From Pseudomonas fluorescens (GTDB taxonomy: Bacteria > Pseudomonadota > Gammaproteobacteria > Pseudomonadales > Pseudomonadaceae), in contig NZ_CP148752.1 of NCBI RefSeq assembly GCF_040448305.1, forward strand, positions 3,162,001 to 3,226,000: a stretch of 64,000 bases of DNA, given 5' to 3'. Below the pieces are notes generated by a model that saw nothing but the letters and a program-made list of their open reading frames with translations, was not told the origin of the DNA and did not search any database. Below, piece after piece: positions 35,353 through 43,553 of this stretch. Within the stretch, counting starts at the first letter, position 1. Every line of letters starts with the position of its first letter. A program made the position numbers and the translations under genes.

Positions 35353-36342
35353 TTACGCGGGCGATGGATCGACCTTTTTCCCGGAACCATTACCTTTGGC
35401 CTGACGGGCGCTGCGACGCAGTTCCTGTGGCGTGCGCCCCACGACTCGCACGAAGCTGCGAAGCATGTGATCGGCATCGCCGAATCCGAAGCACCTGGCG
35501 ATCTCTTCGAAAGTCTGGTGTCCGTCCTCGACCATTGGCCGCGCCGACTCGATACGCAGGCGCTCGATAGCTTTCGCCGGTGTCACCCCGACCGACGCCG
35601 CGAACACGCGACCAAACTGGCGTACGCTCATATGTGCAACATCTGCCAGACGCTCAACTGACAGATCATCCCGCAGGTGATCGCGCACATGGCTCAGCAC
35701 CGTGCGGATCCGATCCGAGCCAGGGTCGAAATCCAGCAGCGAAGAGAACTGATACTGGCCACCGGGTCGCCGATAGTAGACAACCAGCATGCGCGCGACG
35801 GAGCGTGACACCTCCTTGCCCAGGTCCTGCTCGATCATCGCCAGGGCCATGTCGATGCCAGCCGACATACCGGCGGACGTCCAGACATTCCCGTCTTCGG
35901 TCCAGATTCGATCTCCGTCCACGCGCAGTGCCGGATAGCGTGCCTGCAATTGCGGCGCGTAGTTCCAGTGCGTGGTCGCGACACGACCGTCAAGCAGGCC
36001 GCTCTCGGCCAGCAGGAAGGCGCCGGTGCAGACGCTGGCAGTGCGGCGAGAGCGCGGGGACATCTGTCGTATCGCCGCTGCCATCGGCAGCATCCTGTCA
36101 TCGATTGGAGCGGTGGGTGCACCGACGATGATCAGCGTGTCGAGTTGGTCGACAACCTGCAAGGCTTCGGTCGCGACTTGCAGTCCGCTCGAAGCGCCGA
36201 TCAATCCGCCTTCAAGCGAAGCGACTGTGAATCGATAGCCAGAAGGGCGCGCACGATTGGCGTTGGAGAAGGCTTCGAGCGGGCCACTCAGATCGAGCAA
36301 TACGAAGCCCGGATAGACCAGGAAACATATGTGACGCTGCAT
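35353..36342 (-). CDS. GlxA-type regulator (DJ-1/PfpI domain plus AraC HTH)
   Basis: 329 residues: an N-terminal DJ-1/PfpI-like domain (about 1-185; VYPGFVLLDLSGP, then SVCTGAFLLAESGLL with the nucleophile-elbow Cys) and a C-terminal AraC helix-turn-helix (about 225-310). GlxA-type proteins regulate amine or glycine-betaine catabolism and similar pathways. ATG 36342 gives the family start MQRHICFLVYPG. It is divergent from the isochorismatase-fold gene at 36536, its probable target. Confidence 0.85.
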   Translation of the reverse strand: MQRHICFLVYPGFVLLDLSGPLEAFSNANRARPSGYRFTVASLEGGLIGASSGLQVATEALQVVDQLDTLIIVGAPTAPIDDRMLPMAAAIRQMSPRSRRTASVCTGAFLLAESGLLDGRVATTHWNYAPQLQARYPALRVDGDRIWTEDGNVWTSAGMSAGIDMALAMIEQDLGKEVSRSVARMLVVYYRRPGGQYQFSSLLDFDPGSDRIRTVLSHVRDHLRDDLSVERLADVAHMSVRQFGRVFAASVGVTPAKAIERLRIESARPMVEDGHQTFEEIARCFGFGDADHMLRSFVRVVGRTPQELRRSARQAKGNGSGKKVDPSPA

Positions 36343-36535
36343 GCACGGAACATCCACAGTCTGAATGGGGCCATGGTACGCGCTTGCTGTCTGGAAGGTC
36401 ACGGGTGGCATTGAGCCCACCCGTCTCATGCAAGGTGAGTGAGCTTGTCGGCCGAAATCCAGGGATATATGTCCATTTCGTGCCGCCTTCTCGCCGTACC
36501 GTGAATGCACCACCCCCACACTGCGGACGTGCAAC

Positions 36536-37327
36536 ATGACCTTCAACCGAATTCATCCCGCCAGACTCATCTCCTGCGCCACCTTGCTGGGGGCCATCCT
36601 GATGGCGCCCGGCATCGGCTACGCCGCCGAGAACCCCTACGTCGATCCAGCCAAACCGGCACTCCCGGCCTCCACCTTTCAATGGGATTCCAGTCGAACC
36701 GCACTGGTCGTGATCGACCCGCAGATAGACTTCATGAGCCCGGAGGGGGCGGGCTGGTCAATCTTCGGCCAGAGCGTTACCGAGCAAAATCTGGTGCCGA
36801 ATCTGACCCGGCTTTTCACGGCGTTCAAGCAGACCGGAGCGACCGTAGCGATCTCGCCGCACTACTACTACCCCCACGATCATCAGTGGGAGTTTGAAGC
36901 GCCAGCGGAGACCGTCCAACACAAGCTGGGTATGTTCGACCGCAAGGGCGCCCTGACGCTGGATGGATTCCGCAATTCGGGTGCCGATTTCATGAAGGAG
37001 TTCAAACCCTTCATCGAAGACGGCAAGACCCTCGTCGCCTCACCGCACAAGTTGTATGGCCCGCAAAGCAACGACCTGATGCTGCAGCTGCGCAAGCAGC
37101 GGGTCGACAAAATCATCCTGGCCGGCATGGCGTCCAACCTGTGCGTCGAATCGCACCTTCGCGAGTTTCTGGAGCGCGGTTTCGAGGTGGTTGTCGTACG
37201 TGACGCCGTCGCCGGCCCGAAGCTGCCTGATGGCGACGGGTACGGTAGCGCGCTGGTCAACTTCCGCTACATCGCCAACGGTGTGATGACGACCGATGAG
37301 GTCGTGAAAAAGCTGGAAGGGCGCTGA
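36536..37327 (+). CDS. Exported isochorismatase-family cysteine hydrolase
   Basis: 263 residues with a Sec signal peptide (about 1-30, ending GYAA) and the isochorismatase fold: Asp in VVIDPQIDF, Lys in SPHKLYG and nucleophile C203 in ASNLCVES. The family includes nicotinamidases and ureido hydrolases; the export signal is not usual for those. Paired with the next exported hydrolase it may act on a periplasmic substrate. Regulation by the divergent GlxA-type gene is likely. Confidence 0.8.
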   Translation: MTFNRIHPARLISCATLLGAILMAPGIGYAAENPYVDPAKPALPASTFQWDSSRTALVVIDPQIDFMSPEGAGWSIFGQSVTEQNLVPNLTRLFTAFKQTGATVAISPHYYYPHDHQWEFEAPAETVQHKLGMFDRKGALTLDGFRNSGADFMKEFKPFIEDGKTLVASPHKLYGPQSNDLMLQLRKQRVDKIILAGMASNLCVESHLREFLERGFEVVVVRDAVAGPKLPDGDGYGSALVNFRYIANGVMTTDEVVKKLEGR

Positions 37328-37405
37328 CCTTGGGCATGGCCCATTTCCTGACCAGACAGGGGAGTCCTTGCGGCTCCCGTGTCACTGACTGACGCGGAGT
37401 CACCC

Positions 37406-38398
37406 ATGAGCGATAGCGAAAATTCAGGGCTTGTCAGCCCGGACCGACGGGATTTTCTGGTGCTCGGCCTGAGTGCCACGGCCCTCGTTGCCTTGTCCAC
37501 GGCACCCGGCCTTGCACTCGCGTCCTTCAACTCTCCTGACACCCATAGCGGAAACATGACCATGAGCAAAGTGACAACCCAAGATGGTGTTGAAATCTTC
37601 TACAAGGACTGGGGCCCGAAGAACGCCCAGCCCATCGTGTTCCACCATGGGTGGCCGCTCAGCGGTGACGATTGGGACAGCCAGGCGCTGTTCTTCGTTG
37701 GCCAGGGCTATCGCGTCATTGCACACGATCGGCGCGGCCACGGCCGCTCGTCTCAGGTAAGCGATGGCCACGACATGGACCACTACGCGGCGGACGTCGC
37801 CGCGTTGGTACAGCAACTGAACCTGCGCAACGCCGTGCATATCGGCCACTCGACCGGCGGCGGGGAGGCGACGCGCTATGTCGCCCGGCATGGTCAATTG
37901 CACAAGCGCGTGGCCAAGCTGATTTTGATTGGTGCGGTACCGCCGGTCATGGTCAAGAGCCCGGCAAACCCGGGCGGTCTTCCAATCGAGGTGTTCGATG
38001 ACATGCGCAAGCAACTGGCGGCCAACCGGTCTCAGTTTTATCTGGATGTTGCCAGTGGCCCGTTCTACGGCTTCAACCGCCCGGGTGCCGCTGTTTCGCC
38101 GGGCATGATCCAGAACTGGTGGCGGCAAGGCATGGCCGGCGCGGCAAATGCCCACTATGAGTGCATCAAGGCCTTCTCTGAAACCGACTTCACGGATGAC
38201 CTGCGGGCGATCACCGTACCTGCTTTGGTCATGCACGGTGATGACGACCAGATCGTTCCCATTGCCGACTCTGCGCTGCTGTCGAGCAAGTTGCTGAAAA
38301 ATGGATCCCTGAAGGTGTACGAGAAGTACCCGCACGGGATGTGCACGACGCACGCCGATGTGGTCAATCAGGATCTGCTGAAGTTCATTCGCGGCTGA
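37406..38398 (+). CDS. Tat-exported alpha/beta hydrolase (non-heme chloroperoxidase-like)
   Basis: 330 residues. A twin-arginine signal (RRDFLVLG at about 14-21, cleavage near LALA) precedes an alpha/beta hydrolase with S149 in GHSTGGG, Asp in MHGDDDQIVP and His in HGMCTTHAD, like cofactor-free haloperoxidases and related esterases. ATG 37406 has GGAG upstream and lets the Tat motif sit at the N-terminus. It follows the isochorismatase gene by 78 bases and probably forms an operon with it. Confidence 0.8.
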   Translation: MSDSENSGLVSPDRRDFLVLGLSATALVALSTAPGLALASFNSPDTHSGNMTMSKVTTQDGVEIFYKDWGPKNAQPIVFHHGWPLSGDDWDSQALFFVGQGYRVIAHDRRGHGRSSQVSDGHDMDHYAADVAALVQQLNLRNAVHIGHSTGGGEATRYVARHGQLHKRVAKLILIGAVPPVMVKSPANPGGLPIEVFDDMRKQLAANRSQFYLDVASGPFYGFNRPGAAVSPGMIQNWWRQGMAGAANAHYECIKAFSETDFTDDLRAITVPALVMHGDDDQIVPIADSALLSSKLLKNGSLKVYEKYPHGMCTTHADVVNQDLLKFIRG

Positions 38399-38452
38399 TC
38401 CGTTCGAGCCATGGCTCTGCTGCTCGCAGGGCCATGGAGGGGTTCATTACTC

Positions 38453-38785
38453 TTATTCCCTGAGTGCATTGATCCGTCCTGATTTTTCCGCAGCTATCAG
38501 CGCGGCATGATCTTTCGCATTTTGATTGGCATAGGCGATGGAGAACTTGCCGACAGCCTGGTCGAAAGAGTCCAGCGGGCCCATTTTCGAAATTTTTCGC
38601 AGGCCTTCGTGGTAAGCAATTTTCGCCGTTGGTCGGGTCTGGCGACGAAAGTTCAGCACAAAAGCGGTTTTTTTTTCGGCAGGGAACAAGAAACGATTCA
38701 GCGGCGTAGCGACGCGGGTTTCAGCCAATGGGGCAGGGATCCCCAGGTGCTGGAAACAGTACCGTTTGTCGATGTTTTTGCTCAA
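38453..38785 (-). pseudogene. Remnant of a DUF2252-family gene
   Basis: The last 50 or so residues (SFDQAVGKFSIAYANQN, then DHAALIAAEKSGRI) match the C-terminal end of DUF2252 proteins, where this motif closes a domain of more than 400 residues. Upstream text in the same frame (110 residues in all) does not resemble the family, so the bulk of the gene has been lost. No functional product is expected. Confidence 0.45.
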
Positions 38786-39107
38786 AAAATGAACGATCGG
38801 GATATGCTGGGCTCTGATTTTCCAGCAGGCGGATCCTTAGAGACCCGCTGCACTCACTAGAAAAATGGACGTATACCTCATCTGCATTGAATGGAATGCG
38901 CATGGGGATTTTTTTACCTGAGACCTGGAGTGATAGTATGCCGTCATCACTGACTCGCTGGGCGAGTCGCTCTCTCTTGTAATACCCAATTATTTAGTTG
39001 CTTCAATCAATGCTAACTTGATCGTGCAGGCGCAATTAATTAATCAATTAATTCGCATGCCTGGGGCATGGTCAATTTGCACTGCCGCAATAAGTGGAGA
39101 TGTAGTC
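38786..39107. other. Intergenic region upstream of the third membrane paralogue
   Basis: AT-rich around 38990-39060, a likely promoter zone. No gene seen in either direction. Confidence 0.45.
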
Positions 39108-39773
39108 TTGGATATTAATACAATGATCGGCCTGATCGGCCAGAAAGAATCCATGGAGTTTTTGCGTTTAGGCGTTGTGTACGTTCACCTGTTGGCTTGC
39201 TGCGTAGCTATCGGCCTGGTGTTTGCCAGCGATGCCGCCATGGTCAAGGACTTGTTGAAAGGTCGCGTGTCGTCGGGGCACGACAATGAGCATATGGCCA
39301 GTCTTCAGAAGTCTGTTGCCAATGCGTTGATATTCTTGTGGGTCACCGGAGCTGCGATTATAGGTATTGATTACCTTGAAAAAGGCATGACCTATTTTGC
39401 CAATCCGAAACTTCAAGCCAAAGTTATTATTGTATTGCTGCTGACGTTCAACGGCATGTTGTTGCACCGCTATGTATTGCCGGCAATGCTGAAGGCCGGT
39501 TCACTGCTTGATCTCCAGATCAATGTGCGAATGTTTGCCCTGTTCTCTGGCGCACTGTCGGGCGTGTCCTGGCTGTATGCCGCCATGCTCGGTGTCGGTC
39601 GACCGCTGGCCTGGAAGTATTCGCTCACCGAGTTGCTGATGGCCTATCCGGTGTTGATCGTGCTCGGCTTTGCGATGATGGTGGCGCTGACCCAGTGGGC
39701 GCGTAAACGCAACGAAGCAACTCCGGTTCAAGAGACTTCGTGGCTGTTTGCGGGTATTCCTGCGCTGCGCTGA
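39108..39773 (+). CDS. Polytopic membrane protein, third divergent paralogue
   Basis: 221 residues from TTG 39108 (GGAGA seven bases upstream); ATG 39123 is an alternative. It aligns along its length with the duplicated pair at 15572 and 25228 (EFLRLGVVYVHLLACCVAIGL; GALSGVSWLYAAMLGVGRPLAWKYS) but at much lower identity, and keeps the helix histidines (VYVHL, LLHRYVLP). It has no 68-residue partner gene. Two strong terminators follow. An older family member, probably with a related function. Confidence 0.65.
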   Translation: MDINTMIGLIGQKESMEFLRLGVVYVHLLACCVAIGLVFASDAAMVKDLLKGRVSSGHDNEHMASLQKSVANALIFLWVTGAAIIGIDYLEKGMTYFANPKLQAKVIIVLLLTFNGMLLHRYVLPAMLKAGSLLDLQINVRMFALFSGALSGVSWLYAAMLGVGRPLAWKYSLTELLMAYPVLIVLGFAMMVALTQWARKRNEATPVQETSWLFAGIPALR

Positions 39774-39829
39774 GCTGACGAAAGTCCAGGGAAAGACGGG
39801 TGAAACCGTCTGAACCGTTCAAACAGCAG

Positions 39830-39856
39830 ACCCCCTCCTTGTGAGGGGGTTTTTTG
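39830..39856 (+). terminator. Rho-independent terminator
   Basis: CCCCCTC / GAGGGGG stem followed by six T residues, 57 bases after the stop of the membrane protein gene. Confidence 0.85.
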
Positions 39857-39882
39857 TGGGTGCGGGTATCAGCAAGTCAAAG

Positions 39883-39911
39883 AAAACCGGCTCGATTGGC
39901 CGGTTTTTTTT
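39883..39911 (+). terminator. Second rho-independent terminator
   Basis: AAAACCGGC / GCCGGTTTT stem with a 7-base loop and a T run, in tandem with the previous terminator; it may work in both directions. Confidence 0.75.
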
Positions 39912-40134
39912 CGAGTGAAATACGTCCATTTCATTTCAGCGCCAACGAGTTGATCGTCATGCGTGAGAGCGATCCGAAGCGCGTAACCAGAGGTCCCCGC
40001 AGGGCCGGACGGTGAGAAGCCCATCATCCTTTCGACAAGGGGGAGGGTAGCGAGGTTGACCTCGCGTCTACCGCTCATCGCCAAGGCATAAAATAGGCTT
40101 TGACATCATTGGGGCTTTGGTTGAGTATTCACAT
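39912..40134. other. Intergenic region before the ohr operator region
   Basis: No credible gene; a minus-strand frame (about 39870-40084) lacks a ribosome site and overlaps the terminator. Confidence 0.45.
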
Positions 40135-40146
40135 ATCGCATGCGAT
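40135..40146. promoter_or_regulatory. Palindromic operator-like site 1
   Basis: ATCGCATGCGAT is a perfect palindrome followed by CTAATCG. It matches the site before ohr at 40326 over about 22 bases, so it is a likely OhrR operator. Confidence 0.5.
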
Positions 40147-40200
40147 CTAATCGAAAGCGATAAGAAGCAACAATAACCCTTGCCGTTTGGAGACTCAGCC

Positions 40201-40296
40201 ATGAACACAGGAAGCCGCCGCACAATGTTTAACTCGACCGCTCACGCTTCCCATGGCCAAAACGGCAACAACTGGATCATTGCACACGCCAATTGA
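40201..40296 (+). CDS. 31-residue ORF between two operator-like sites
   Basis: ATG 40201 has TGGAG seven to eight bases upstream and the frame ends in TGA after 31 codons rich in Asn and His. Its text TAHASHGQNGNNW loosely recalls the N-terminal part of Ohr (TTHNSAGNTSRGHNGN), so it may be what remains of a duplicated ohr start with its operator, or a real leader peptide. Evidence is thin. Confidence 0.3.
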   Translation: MNTGSRRTMFNSTAHASHGQNGNNWIIAHAN

Positions 40297-40325
40297 TGAA
40301 CGTTGTCTTTTTAAATGTTACAAAT

Positions 40326-40337
40326 ATCGTATGCGAT
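40326..40337. promoter_or_regulatory. Palindromic operator-like site 2 (ohr promoter)
   Basis: ATCGTATGCGAT, one mismatch from site 1, followed by ATAATCGC which also serves as a good -10-like element; 38 bases before the ohr ATG. Confidence 0.55.
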
Positions 40338-40374
40338 ATAATCGCACGAAACATTAAATCCTGCGGAAGTCCCC

Positions 40375-40827
40375 ATGAGCAAGATCGAAAAAGTACTGGC
40401 CAGCGGCAAAACCCACACCACTCATAACAGCGCAGGCAATACATCGCGCGGCCATAACGGCAACCTCGACATCGTGCTGTCGTCCCCCGGCAGCGACACA
40501 CCGGCACACGTGCTCACCGCCGTCCAGCCACACCCGAAAGCCGAGCAACTGTTCGCCGGAGCGTGGTCGGCCTGCTACATCGCAGCGGTGGGGCTGGCCG
40601 CCCAACAGATGAAGGTGACACTGCCGACAGATACGGCCGTCGACATCGAAGTGGACCTGGGCCAGACCGGCGCGGCCTACTTCCTCCAGGCCCGACTGAC
40701 CTTGCGGGTGCCGGGGCTGGACCAAGGGGTGGCGACCGAGTTGGCGCACAACGCCGATGCAATCTGCCCGTACTCCAAGGCCACACGCGGCAACATTGAT
40801 GTCGACATCAACGTCCTGACCGCATAA
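40375..40827 (+). CDS. ohr: Organic hydroperoxide resistance protein Ohr
   Basis: 150 residues of the OsmC/Ohr family. Reactive C67 (WSACYIAA) and resolving C131 (ICPYSKATRGN) are present; these reduce organic hydroperoxides with lipoyl-linked electrons. The N-terminus is a few residues longer than usual (KVLASGKTHTTHNSAG). Followed after 127 bp by its MarR-type regulator in the same direction; palindromic sites lie upstream of both. Confidence 0.92.
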   Translation: MSKIEKVLASGKTHTTHNSAGNTSRGHNGNLDIVLSSPGSDTPAHVLTAVQPHPKAEQLFAGAWSACYIAAVGLAAQQMKVTLPTDTAVDIEVDLGQTGAAYFLQARLTLRVPGLDQGVATELAHNADAICPYSKATRGNIDVDINVLTA

Positions 40828-40901
40828 CCCACTGCACGGCCGACTCACCAGGGATCTTCCCGGTGAGCCGGCCGTCGGTGTTTATACGCACTTCCGATAC
40901 C

Positions 40902-40913
40902 ATCGCGTACGAC
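40902..40913. promoter_or_regulatory. Operator-like site 3 before ohrR
   Basis: ATCGCGTACGAC-GTATAG resembles the two sites upstream (ATCG.ATGCGAT) and lies 42 bases before the ohrR start, fitting autoregulation. Confidence 0.4.
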
Positions 40914-40954
40914 GTATAGTTTCAGCCTCGCCAGATTGGGCCAAGAGAACGTCC

Positions 40955-41413
40955 ATGAAAAACACCGACAAGACATCCGCCCTGGATCTCAAACTCTCCG
41001 AGTTCCTGTGTTTTGCGGTCTATTCCACCAACCTGGCCTTCGGCAAGGCCTACAAGCCGATGCTTGAACGGCTCGGCCTGACCTATACGCAATACATCAC
41101 CCTCGTTGCGTTGTGGGAGGAAGACAACCAGACCGTTGGCAGCCTCGGCGAAAAGCTGTTTCTCGAATCCAATACCCTCACGCCGATCCTGAAGAAGCTG
41201 GAAGCGATGGGTTATTTGCTGCGCCAGCGCGACCCGGAAGACGAACGCCAGGTGCGGATCAGTCTCACCAAAGAGGGACGAAAACTGCGCGAAGGCCTCA
41301 CCGAAGACGGCTTTCCGCAAACCGGTCTTGACCCTGACGACTTCGTGCAAATGCAGAAGGCCATTGTGAAGTTACGGGGCAGTCTCATCCGGTCGACGAA
41401 AGACCGGGAGTAA
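40955..41413 (+). CDS. ohrR: MarR-family organic peroxide sensor OhrR
   Basis: 152 residues with the sensing cysteine C19 (FLCFAVYSTN) that OhrR uses to detect organic hydroperoxides, a winged helix (GSLGEKLFLESNTLTPILKKLE) and the DPEDERQVRI wing. Oxidation of the cysteine releases DNA and derepresses ohr (family knowledge). Its neighbour and promoter sites confirm the assignment. Confidence 0.9.
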   Translation: MKNTDKTSALDLKLSEFLCFAVYSTNLAFGKAYKPMLERLGLTYTQYITLVALWEEDNQTVGSLGEKLFLESNTLTPILKKLEAMGYLLRQRDPEDERQVRISLTKEGRKLREGLTEDGFPQTGLDPDDFVQMQKAIVKLRGSLIRSTKDRE

Positions 41414-41854
41414 GTTCTATCGAGTAAAGTGAGTGGCCCCGGATTGGCGAGGTGCACTGCGCGGAGAAACGCTTTCCTATTCCGCAATCAAGTGCATAAG
41501 TGCAGCAGGTTGCAGCGCTAGAGCGTCGGCGGGCCAAGTAACGGATCAGAGCGGCTCATTAACCCCGGAGGGTAATGCAGCTATCGGATGTTGTGCGGCG
41601 GTTGTATCGCAGGACTGGCCCTTGATCTGAATCCCCCCCCCCCCCCCGATTTCGGCGTGAATTCACCCCGCCAATGGGCGCGAATCCCCAGCAGGGTTCG
41701 CATCTCCATCAACTCAGACATTTCAAATTCCGAGCAATGTTTGCGGGGCGTTCAGGTATGCCGACAAGTATTGTTACATCGATGGCAGGGTAATTGCTGA
41801 GCGAGGGTATCCCGTTCATGAAAGGTGTCGGGACGCCGTGGAGCTGTAAGTACC
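41414..41854. other. Intergenic region with a 15-base C homopolymer
   Basis: No credible gene in about 440 bases. A run of 15 C residues occupies 41633-41647, the longest homopolymer in the window. Confidence 0.55.
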
Positions 41855-41915
41855 CCATTGAGTGATTGATGTAACCATCGGGTTGCATCACGAAATACCC
41901 TTGGTTACTCAATGG
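41855..41915 (+). promoter_or_regulatory. Long-stem hairpin in the leader of the pentaheme cytochrome gene
   Basis: Outer arms CCATTGAGT / ACTCAATGG (perfect 9 bases) enclose a second pair TGATGTAAC / GTTGCATCA (8 of 9). It ends 43 bases before the ATG. No riboswitch class was recognised. Confidence 0.45.
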
Positions 41916-41958
41916 AAGTGCTGCAGTCATCCTCTGCAACTGTCCAGGGGAAGTCGTT

Positions 41959-43455
41959 ATGAACCACTCCAAGGTAGCGCCGCTGCGTCGTCTGTTGTGC
42001 TTGCTGGTTTGCCTGCTCACGGTAACGCTGGTGGCGGCCGACGAACCTCAGGGCAATGACAGTCAAGGCAATGAGAAGTGGCTGGAGCCGGCACGCTCCA
42101 GGCTCATGCATGTGATTGGCGGGATGCCGTTCTTTCCCCATCGGGCCAATACCACCGGCAACCTGGTCTTGAATGTGAAGGACTTCGACAATGCCCAGGT
42201 CTGTGGCGCTTGTCATACGGAGATCTACAGGCAGTGGCGTTCATCGATGATGTCCCAGGCCTGGGATGAACCCATCTATCGGGCCTTGCTCAAGCGCGCG
42301 AGTGCGGCCACCGAGGGCAAGGTCGATAACTTCTGCACCGGCTGCCATACCCCGATCGGTCTCACGACCGGGCAGATCACTTCGCAAGTCAACCGCTCCT
42401 CGATTGAAGACAGCGAGAAGAATCATCCGATGCCCGGGGTCGATTGCGAGACCTGCCACAACATCAGTGCCCGCACAGGCCTCGATAACGGTGCCTATGT
42501 CCTGAGCCCTCGGGCAAACGGCAAACCGACCAAGTTCGGCCCGCGCAAGGATGCCGTTTCGCCTTATCACGACACCGTGTATTCCGCTCTGCACACGCGC
42601 TCGGACTTTTGCGGCACCTGCCACAACGTCACGCATCCCTTCAGCAGTGTGGCGGTCGAGCGTACTTATGACGAGTGGCAGGAGAGCACCTACAGCCTTA
42701 ACAATGTGACCTGCCAGAACTGTCACATGCCGGGCTTTGCGGGTAAGGCCGCGATCATGGGGCCAGACCGCGAGGAGGTCGCCTCGCATTGGTTCAGCGG
42801 AGCCAACGCGACGATGCTCAAGCATCTCGGTCAGGAGGAGGGCGCGCAACGCGCACGCGACATGCTCGCGCGTGCCGGGGACATAAAGTTCCAGCAAGTG
42901 CCGGCAGCCATGACGCCCGGGCAATACACCTCGGTAGCCGTCAAAGTGACCAACGTCGGCGCCGGGCACAAGCTGCCGACCGGCTTTCCCGAGGGTCGGG
43001 AGATGTGGATCGATTTCCGGGTGCAGGATGCCAATGGTCGCGAGATCTATCGCCTGGGCTCGATCAAGGACGGCAAGACCGAGGTCAACACGCGAAATTT
43101 CAAGGTGCATATAGGCGACAAGGACGGCAATCCGTTGGACGTCGAGGTCTGGAATGCCACGCAGATTCTCTCGGACAACCGCATTCTGCCCAAGGGCTAC
43201 GATATCGGGGAGTTCTCCTTCCTGGTGCCGGCCGACGCCGTCGGGCCGCTGACCCTGACTGCCGATCTGAACTACTGGCCGTTTTCCCAGAAACTGGCCG
43301 ACTACCTGCTCGGCAAGGATAAAGTGCAGGTGGAAATCACCCGGATGGCCAACGTCACGCAGAGCGTACCCCTGTCGACCGGATCCGAGACGGCGAAGCG
43401 GGCGGTACCCGCGAAGTTGAAACTCGACGACGTCAGCGCCTACTACAAAGAATGA
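41959..43455 (+). CDS. Periplasmic pentaheme c-type cytochrome (cytochrome c554-like)
   Basis: 498 residues: signal peptide (about 1-27, ending VAA), five CXXCH sites at 82, 126, 163, 218 and 252, and a C-terminal beta-rich domain of about 200 residues with extra histidines (GAGHKLPTG). The heme half resembles cytochrome c554/octaheme-reductase modules that transfer electrons in nitrogen or sulfur chemistry; the fused C-terminal domain is typical of bacterial multiheme cytochromes of unknown substrate. It is a single gene without a partner, unlike nitrite or hydroxylamine systems. Confidence 0.8.
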   Translation: MNHSKVAPLRRLLCLLVCLLTVTLVAADEPQGNDSQGNEKWLEPARSRLMHVIGGMPFFPHRANTTGNLVLNVKDFDNAQVCGACHTEIYRQWRSSMMSQAWDEPIYRALLKRASAATEGKVDNFCTGCHTPIGLTTGQITSQVNRSSIEDSEKNHPMPGVDCETCHNISARTGLDNGAYVLSPRANGKPTKFGPRKDAVSPYHDTVYSALHTRSDFCGTCHNVTHPFSSVAVERTYDEWQESTYSLNNVTCQNCHMPGFAGKAAIMGPDREEVASHWFSGANATMLKHLGQEEGAQRARDMLARAGDIKFQQVPAAMTPGQYTSVAVKVTNVGAGHKLPTGFPEGREMWIDFRVQDANGREIYRLGSIKDGKTEVNTRNFKVHIGDKDGNPLDVEVWNATQILSDNRILPKGYDIGEFSFLVPADAVGPLTLTADLNYWPFSQKLADYLLGKDKVQVEITRMANVTQSVPLSTGSETAKRAVPAKLKLDDVSAYYKE

Positions 43456-43553
43456 ACATGTCATTGCCATCGTCGAACAGGTAACGCGTCTCGGACAGCG
43501 GCAGCATCCAGTAACTCGCGCTGTTAGCCGAAGCGCCTGCGAGCCCAGGCTGT

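Noticed and set aside
39869..40084. A 71-codon minus-strand frame after the tandem terminators
   Set aside because: Overlaps the second terminator, has no ribosome site and shows no domain.
41709..42020. A 103-codon minus-strand frame overlapping the cytochrome leader
   Set aside because: It is antisense to the signal peptide region of the pentaheme cytochrome and has no ribosome site.
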